Part shown: positions 59,651 through 64,000 of the stretch, in pieces | Layout of the letters: each line of letters begins with the position of its first letter | Numbering within the stretch: the stretch's first letter is position 1 | From: Pedobacter nanyangensis | GTDB taxonomy: Bacteria; Bacteroidota; Bacteroidia; Sphingobacteriales; Sphingobacteriaceae | Reading direction: 5' to 3' | NCBI RefSeq assembly: GCF_003313505.1 | Contig: NZ_QMHO01000005.1 | Coordinates: forward strand, 62,001-126,000 | Length of the DNA: 64,000 bases | Notes under the pieces: generated by a model | Database searches by the model: none | The model's input: the letters and a program-made list of their open reading frames with translations, nothing else | Told to the model about the DNA's origin: nothing | Made by a program: the position numbers and the translations under genes

Positions 59651-60154
59651 TGGTTAGGAGCTAGGAACTAGGGGTTAGGGAATTGATGAGTCCGTTAAGT
59701 ATTTTTGCGATTTTTTCCGATTTTAAAAGAAGTGCTTTAAATCTGATTTCGTCTATATAGTTTAACCTTAAGGCGAGATAAAGCATTGATTTCACTTCAC
59801 TATTGGATGCTAAAGCGATGTAGGAGAACCTTCTAAATTCTGGGTTTGTTCCCCTATCAAATCCTTCAGCAAGATTATTTGAAATTGAAATACAAGCTCT
59901 ACAAATTTGATTTTTGAAATCCCAATCGTTATTATTTTTAAAATCTTTGTAAATAACCACAGCAAAATCTTGCGCTTTTTGCCAAGCTATCATATCTTCA
60001 AAACATTTAATAGCCATAGGTAGTAGTTTATCATAAGTAAAATTAAAAATAACAAATTATGATGTATTTCCCTAATCCCTAGAAATCAATACCTAACTAC
60101 TAATTCCTAACTCCTAGCTCCTATTCACTAACCACTAGCCACTAACCACTAATG
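59641..60154. mobile_element. Putative IVP element: four-helix-bundle gene between inverted TAG-heptamer arrays
   Basis: The left array (59643-59682) is built from TAGTGGT, TAGTGGT, TAGGAGC, TAGGAAC, TAGGGGT, TAGGGAA. The right array (60070-60153) has the inverse units, including TCCTAGCTCCTA and ACTAACCACTAGCCACTAAC. The arms match over about 40 bp. Between them lies a leftward four-helix-bundle gene. The left array supplies the last codons of both the Ogt fusion and the IVP gene; the right array ends at the alkB start codon. A mobile origin is inferred from this architecture. Confidence 0.45.
59661..60017 (-). CDS. Four-helix-bundle protein (23S rRNA intervening-sequence protein family)
   Basis: This 118-residue protein shows the family pattern: CFEDMIAWQKAQDFAVVIY at the start, QICRACISISNNLAEGF in helix two (key part SNNLAEGF), RFSYIALASNSEVKSMLYLA in helix three, and a C-terminal helix. 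Members were first found in intervening sequences of 23S rRNA and resemble the Avd protein of diversity-generating retroelements; the function is unknown. Here the gene sits outside rRNA, between DNA-repair genes, and its last codons come from the repeat array. The DNA is more AT-rich than alkB. Confidence 0.92.
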   Translation of the reverse strand: MAIKCFEDMIAWQKAQDFAVVIYKDFKNNNDWDFKNQICRACISISNNLAEGFDRGTNPEFRRFSYIALASNSEVKSMLYLALRLNYIDEIRFKALLLKSEKIAKILNGLINSLTPSS

Positions 60155-60766
60155 ACAGACCTATTCAATAACGAACGTAACGCAATAACCAATCTTCTTC
60201 CAAAAGAGGGAACAGTGAACTACTACGGCAAGGTTTTTAGCAAAGCAGAAGCTGATTTTTATTATCATCACCTGATGGACCATATTGCTTGGGAAAACGA
60301 TCAAGCAGTAATTTTTGGAAAATTGATCGTTACCAAACGTAAGGTGGCTTGGTATGGGGCAAAACCTTTTGAATACACTTATTCCAAGGTAACCAAAACG
60401 GCTCTTCCCTGGACACCTGAACTTCTTAAACTGAAACAGCAGATTGAAATTGTTTCTGGCGAAACTTTTAATTCCTGTTTGTTAAACCTGTATCATGATG
60501 GCAATGAAGGCATGGCTTGGCACAGTGATGGGGAGAAAGACCTGAAGAAACATGGAGCCATTGCTTCGGTGAGTTTTGGTGCCCAAAGAAAGTTTTCCTT
60601 TAAGCACAAAGTTGACAAGAACAATATCTCCCTAAGTTTAGCTCACGGCAGCTTATTGATCATGAAAGGCACTACTCAAATACATTGGCTGCACCGCCTA
60701 CCTCCTACTAAAAAAGTGGTGGGTCCAAGAATAAACCTAACCTTTAGAACCATTGTAGAAGCTTAG
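60152..60766 (+). CDS. alkB: AlkB-like 2-oxoglutarate/Fe(II)-dependent dioxygenase
   Basis: This 204-residue enzyme oxidatively removes alkyl lesions such as 1-methyladenine and 3-methylcytosine from DNA. The iron ligands are in MAWHSDGEK (HxD) and IHWLHRLPP (distal His), and the 2-oxoglutarate Arg is in PRINLTFRTI. Substrate-recognition segments (WYGAKPFEY; FNSCLLNLYHDG) are of the ALKBH2/AlkB-like Bacteroidota type. The start ATG abuts the right heptamer array, so no normal leader is left. The stop overlaps the convergent DEAD-box gene by 4 bp. It was probably next to the Ogt fusion before the IVP element entered. Confidence 0.93.
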   Translation: MTDLFNNERNAITNLLPKEGTVNYYGKVFSKAEADFYYHHLMDHIAWENDQAVIFGKLIVTKRKVAWYGAKPFEYTYSKVTKTALPWTPELLKLKQQIEIVSGETFNSCLLNLYHDGNEGMAWHSDGEKDLKKHGAIASVSFGAQRKFSFKHKVDKNNISLSLAHGSLLIMKGTTQIHWLHRLPPTKKVVGPRINLTFRTIVEA

Positions 60767-62070
60767 TGGTTGCGCAATTTATTCATCCTTGCTTTCTCAC
60801 CACTGCTGTAATTGGTTGTTTTAGCATTGCTTTCCTTCTTTTTCTGAAACGCAGCCTCCCTAAAAGCTTCTTCCTCCGCCTGCTGGCGTTCTAGCTCTTT
60901 TGCTCGCTTGGTTTTCTGCTTAGTAGCCTTACCCATGTCCTCAATTTTGAGGTCTTCAGGTAATTCCGCTTCGTCTAATTTATGGCCAAGCGCTTGTTCA
61001 ATTTTACGAAGTTGAGGCAACTCCAAGTCGGTAATAAAGTTCAAGGCTACCAAATCCACCTCATCCTTTTTAATCACCCTGTTGATATAAAGCATTTTGT
61101 CTTCTGGTAACTCAAAATGAATGATAAAAGGAATGTTGGTCAAACTTGTTTCTTCATAGTTTTCATTAGCCACAATGAGCACACGAGCCTTTTCATTTAC
61201 TTTAAAAGCTTCCAAACTTTCAAACCCCGCTTCGTCAAAAAACAGCGGTTTGTAAACGAAAATGTCATTTGCCTTGCCATCAAATAAATCTTTTGACAGG
61301 GTTTGGGCTGTTAACCGGGTATTTACAAAAACCACTACTTTATCAAACACCTCAGTATCTTTCAGTAATAGATTTAGCAAATTGAGCTTAGTACGGAAAT
61401 TAGGTACCTGATATACCAATTGAGAGTAGGTTTCTACCGCTGTTTCCGCAAGTTCCTCCACTTCAACTACTGCTGGCATAAACATAAAATCAACGATCAT
61501 TTTATCCAACCTGTCGTGCATCACTTCGGTAAACACCAAGTGTTGGCATTTCTGAATGCTGTTGGCCAGCTCATTGATCGGCAGTTGCAAGCCTTGTTTC
61601 ACCATATCTGCCGCATCATCAACCACCATCATCTGGATTTTATTGGTATTTAAGCCCAACTTCAGATAAATAGCCCTGGCTCTGGAAGGGATGGCCACAA
61701 CAATATCTACGCCATCGGTCAGCTCCTCTACCTGCTCATCAATAGGCGTATCCGCATGAATGCCCACTATCCTGAAAGTGCTATTTCGGTTCAATTGGTT
61801 AAAAGCTTCTATTACTTCCAACACCTTTTCTTTGGTAGGCACCAAAATAAGTGCCCTGGGAGCATCTCCTCCGCCCGTTTTTAAGCGCATTAAAGTTGCC
61901 AGTACATAAGTGGTTGTTTTACCGCTGCCCTCTGGGCCAATGGCTATAAGGTCCTGTCCGCCCAAAATACGGGACATGGTTTTTAATTGCATTTCCTTTG
62001 CCGACAAATGCCCCTGGGCACTCATGGCCGAAACCAATGGCTTACTTAACTTTAACTGCTCTAACGACAC
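60763..62070 (-). CDS. DEAD-box-like protein with degraded helicase motifs
   Basis: This 435-residue protein has the Q region and Walker A (IGPEGSGKTTTY near 45) well preserved, also Ia (LVPTKE). Motif II reads VVDDAADM (the Glu and the last Asp of DEAD replaced), III (SAT) has become FTE, V (usually ARGxD) reads NENYEETSLTN, and VI (usually HRxGRTxR) reads INRVIKKDE, so both arginine fingers are absent. The C-terminal tail (about 370-435) is charged (KQKTKRAKELERQQAEEEA). The frame is uninterrupted. It may bind nucleotide and RNA without unwinding, as a scaffold. The length is identical to the intact helicase at 34910. Confidence 0.85.
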   Translation of the reverse strand: MSLEQLKLSKPLVSAMSAQGHLSAKEMQLKTMSRILGGQDLIAIGPEGSGKTTTYVLATLMRLKTGGGDAPRALILVPTKEKVLEVIEAFNQLNRNSTFRIVGIHADTPIDEQVEELTDGVDIVVAIPSRARAIYLKLGLNTNKIQMMVVDDAADMVKQGLQLPINELANSIQKCQHLVFTEVMHDRLDKMIVDFMFMPAVVEVEELAETAVETYSQLVYQVPNFRTKLNLLNLLLKDTEVFDKVVVFVNTRLTAQTLSKDLFDGKANDIFVYKPLFFDEAGFESLEAFKVNEKARVLIVANENYEETSLTNIPFIIHFELPEDKMLYINRVIKKDEVDLVALNFITDLELPQLRKIEQALGHKLDEAELPEDLKIEDMGKATKQKTKRAKELERQQAEEEAFREAAFQKKKESNAKTTNYSSGEKARMNKLRNH

Positions 62071-62313
62071 GCTTAAAAATTTAATTGAAGGGCAAATTTA
62101 AGGATATTAATTGTTTAACAGCAAATAAGCATTTAATGAACTTTTATTTCCAAAGCTGTAGCGTTTTTAAAAATGGCTACGTATAGGCAGATGATTAACT
62201 GATTTATGGATGTTGTTAAAATGGTATTTAAATCATTTTACACAAGAAAGAGGTATATAGCTTATTTTTATAGCCCTTGGAAGAATTATTTAGCCCAAAC
62301 AACAGATTAGTGC

Positions 62314-62862
62314 ATGCGTGAAAAGCAAGGCCTTAATGAGCTGATATCTTACTGCAAACAGGGAAACCTGCGTTATCAGGAATTACTGTACAAACAGTTC
62401 TATGGCTATGCTTTGGGTATTTGCATCCGTTACTTGAATAACCGGGATGATGCCTTAGAAGCTGCAAATGACAGTTTTATCAAAGTGTTCAAATCCATTG
62501 GAAGTTTTAATGAGGAGCATGATTTCAAACCTTGGTTCAGAAAAATTTTGATCAATACTTCGCTGGATCATAAAAGAAGATCGATGCGTTTTAGCGAGGC
62601 ATTGGAACTTACGGACACTATTCCGCAAAGCATTCATACTTCGGTGATCGACAAACTTAGCGCTCAGGATATTTTAGGCCTCATGAAACATTTGAACGAA
62701 TTACAGCGAACAGTTTTTAACCTTTATGAAATTGACGGCTATTCGCACAAGGAAATAAGCGGCATGCTCAACATCCCCGAAAGCTCTTCGAGAACTTATT
62801 TGACCAGGGCGAAGCAGGCTTTACAACAATTATTAGCAAACCACTCCATTTACACAAGATAA
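62314..62862 (+). CDS. ECF-type RNA polymerase sigma factor
   Basis: This 182-residue protein has region 2 (NNRDDALEAANDSFIKVFKSI and FKPWFRKILINTSLDHKR) and region 4 (LNELQRTVFNLYEIDGYSHKEISGML and SSRTYLTRAKQALQQ). It is the Bacteroidota subgroup in which the sigma gene is followed by an inner-membrane/OM-barrel protein. It should control a small envelope regulon. The next gene begins 5 bp after its stop. Confidence 0.93.
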   Translation: MREKQGLNELISYCKQGNLRYQELLYKQFYGYALGICIRYLNNRDDALEAANDSFIKVFKSIGSFNEEHDFKPWFRKILINTSLDHKRRSMRFSEALELTDTIPQSIHTSVIDKLSAQDILGLMKHLNELQRTVFNLYEIDGYSHKEISGMLNIPESSSRTYLTRAKQALQQLLANHSIYTR

Positions 62863-62867
62863 AAGCG

Positions 62868-64000
62868 ATGAAAGCGAGTGACGAAGAACTGATAGCACAA
62901 ATAAAAGTCGTTTTTAACGATTACGACGATGGCCTTAGCGAACAGGGCTGGGCCAATCTGCGCAAAAAATTTCCTGAAAAGGAAAACAAAAAGCTACCTA
63001 TTTGGTGGCTAAGTGGTATTGCTGCAAGTTTACTTTTGGTAGCAGGATTATACTTTGGAGAGGTATTCAATACCCAAAAAACAGTTTTACAGCTGAGCAA
63101 GCATAAAAAGCACGAGCCTGTTGGCAAACCCTCTACTGACCATATTAAACCACAAAATGACTCGGTTTTTGAAAACAATACGATAGCTGTTGAAAATACT
63201 CCTATTACGCCTAAAGTTCGTCAACAAGCTAGCCCAGCTATTGAACCAATAACCATCCATACAGAAGCGCCCCTTATGGCAAGCAATGCTCCCGTTACTG
63301 TTAAACAGCCAGACAAGAACATGGATACAGCTCCTATTGGGGAAACCACCGCCCCTCCTGTAGTGGTTGATCATGGCAATATGACAGCAACCGCCAAAGT
63401 TGAAAACAAGCAAGCTACCGGGGCTACCTTAATAGAAACGCCTAAAAATACAGCGGAAAAAGAAAACCCCGCCACCAAGTTATCTACACAAGAGTTTTTA
63501 AATAAGGAAAGCGAAAGGTTAGCTAAACAGCAAAACAAAAACGGAGAAAAAAACAATACTGCAAATACAACCATTGACGTATTTACGGGGACTTTTTTCA
63601 ACTATCACGATAATAATGACGCCAAGCTTAGCGCTGGAGTGGGTTTAAATGCCAATGTAAAAGTAACGAAAAACCTCGTTTTTAGTTTTGGTGCCGGTAT
63701 TAGCCAAAACAAAGTAAGTTATGAAAACAAAGTTCCAACGGAGGTTTCTAGTTCAATGTTTTCGGCTAAGAATAGTGGCTTGAGTTTAGCACCTTCTTCA
63801 ACGGTGTATTCGGCAACGGCCACCAATGATGTTAGCTTTAACGGACAGTTATTAACCATTGATTTGCCTATGGCGGTGAAATTTTACCCAACCAAAAAAC
63901 AAGATTTCTATATTTCAACGGGAATAAACTCTACCTCATACCTCTCTCAAAAATATACCTACAACTATAATTGGAGCAATTTCATGGTTAAAAATGGAGA
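62868..64000 (+). CDS. Inner-membrane-anchored protein with an outer-membrane barrel domain (cut by window edge)
   Basis: The frame runs open from ATG 62868 to the edge (377 codons). A cytoplasmic N-terminus of about 44 residues (MKASDEELIAQIKVVFND) is followed by one membrane segment (about 48-66, LSGIAASLLLVAGLYFG), a long Thr/Pro/Lys-rich linker (about 70-230), and a barrel region with strands such as KLSAGVGLNANVKV and LVFSFGAGIS. The N-terminus is where sigma-binding anti-sigma domains sit, but the usual His/Cys zinc motif is absent. It is probably the regulator of the sigma factor next to it. The barrel fits OMP_b-brl_2-like families. Confidence 0.75.
   Translation, partial: MKASDEELIAQIKVVFNDYDDGLSEQGWANLRKKFPEKENKKLPIWWLSGIAASLLLVAGLYFGEVFNTQKTVLQLSKHKKHEPVGKPSTDHIKPQNDSVFENNTIAVENTPITPKVRQQASPAIEPITIHTEAPLMASNAPVTVKQPDKNMDTAPIGETTAPPVVVDHGNMTATAKVENKQATGATLIETPKNTAEKENPATKLSTQEFLNKESERLAKQQNKNGEKNNTANTTIDVFTGTFFNYHDNNDAKLSAGVGLNANVKVTKNLVFSFGAGISQNKVSYENKVPTEVSSSMFSAKNSGLSLAPSSTVYSATATNDVSFNGQLLTIDLPMAVKFYPTKKQDFYISTGINSTSYLSQKYTYNYNWSNFMVKNG

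Noticed and set aside
60163..60766. Idea that alkB is disrupted by the heptamer array
   Set aside because: The iron and 2-oxoglutarate ligands and full length are present; only its leader is affected.
1..64000. tRNA, rRNA, riboswitch or prophage genes
   Set aside because: I looked through the spacers and saw no cloverleaf with a CCA-type end, no rRNA sequence, and no cluster of phage genes; the GH25 gene alone is not phage evidence. A covariance-model scan would be decisive.

Overview
The window is chromosomal DNA of a Bacteroidota species, most likely a Sphingobacteriaceae member close to Pedobacter. The evidence is the TonB-dependent receptor with a carboxypeptidase-like N-terminal domain, an ECF sigma factor followed by an inner-membrane/outer-membrane-barrel protein, a BBP2-type porin near amt, DUF3822-rsmD-coaD, weak or absent Shine-Dalgarno sequences, and repeated matches to the Bacteroidota promoter -7 box TAnnTTTG with an upstream TTG. 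Most of it is ordinary housekeeping sequence. The unusual material lies between genes, as several families of small dispersed repeats.

Layout. 1-6.9 kb, leftward: serC (cut by the window edge); a short operon with a small unknown protein, a nucleotidyltransferase, rpe and a TonB-dependent receptor; pnp; rpsO. 7.0-7.6 kb is a gene-poor mosaic of decayed sequence and hairpin repeats, followed by two poorly characterised envelope proteins. 8.9-10.4 kb: an NtrC-family regulator. 10.5-15.9 kb: an imuA-imuB-dnaE2 mutasome operon behind a palindrome-flanked promoter, probably DNA-damage inducible. 16-22.6 kb: YdeI-like protein, Rrf2 regulator, Vsr endonuclease, a LytS/LytTR two-component pair, a second sensor kinase and a RecD-like helicase. 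22.8-28.5 kb: DUF3822-rsmD-coaD, a TraB/GumN protein, an ECF sigma factor with a membrane partner, and NUDIX and pyrE genes whose start codons overlap head to head. 28.7-37.7 kb: MFS transporter, clpB, small OM barrel, single-domain response regulator, half-length DUF1456 protein, DEAD-box helicase, YkuK-like protein. 37.7-42.2 kb: BBP2 porin, amt, a nearly G-free spacer, a repeat cluster and a TIGR01212 radical SAM enzyme. 42.5-50.7 kb: two APC permeases flanking a membrane pyrophosphatase, an OM barrel, a GH25 lysozyme-like protein and an unknown protein. 51.2-55.9 kb: S9 peptidase, two tandem NodB deacetylase lipoproteins and an HxlR remnant. 56-62.1 kb: GreA-like protein, nitroreductase, DUF2975/HTH pair, HEAT-like protein, an alkylation-repair pair (AraC-Ogt fusion and AlkB) split by a four-helix-bundle (23S IVP-type) gene inside inverted heptamer arrays, and a DEAD-box protein with degraded motifs. 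The window ends in an ECF sigma factor and the start of an IM/OM-barrel protein.

How the genes fit together. Genome-stability genes recur: imuA/imuB/dnaE2, vsr, the RecD-like helicase, AraC-Ogt and alkB. Envelope and small-molecule transport genes fill much of the rest. The strongest candidate for something undescribed is a repeat system built on degenerate 7-bp units containing TAG. It occurs as a rightward array followed by an inverted array at three loci. At one locus the pair encloses an IVP-family gene and sits exactly between the stop codon of ogt and the start codon of alkB. At the other two it has no gene inside, as expected for non-autonomous derivatives.
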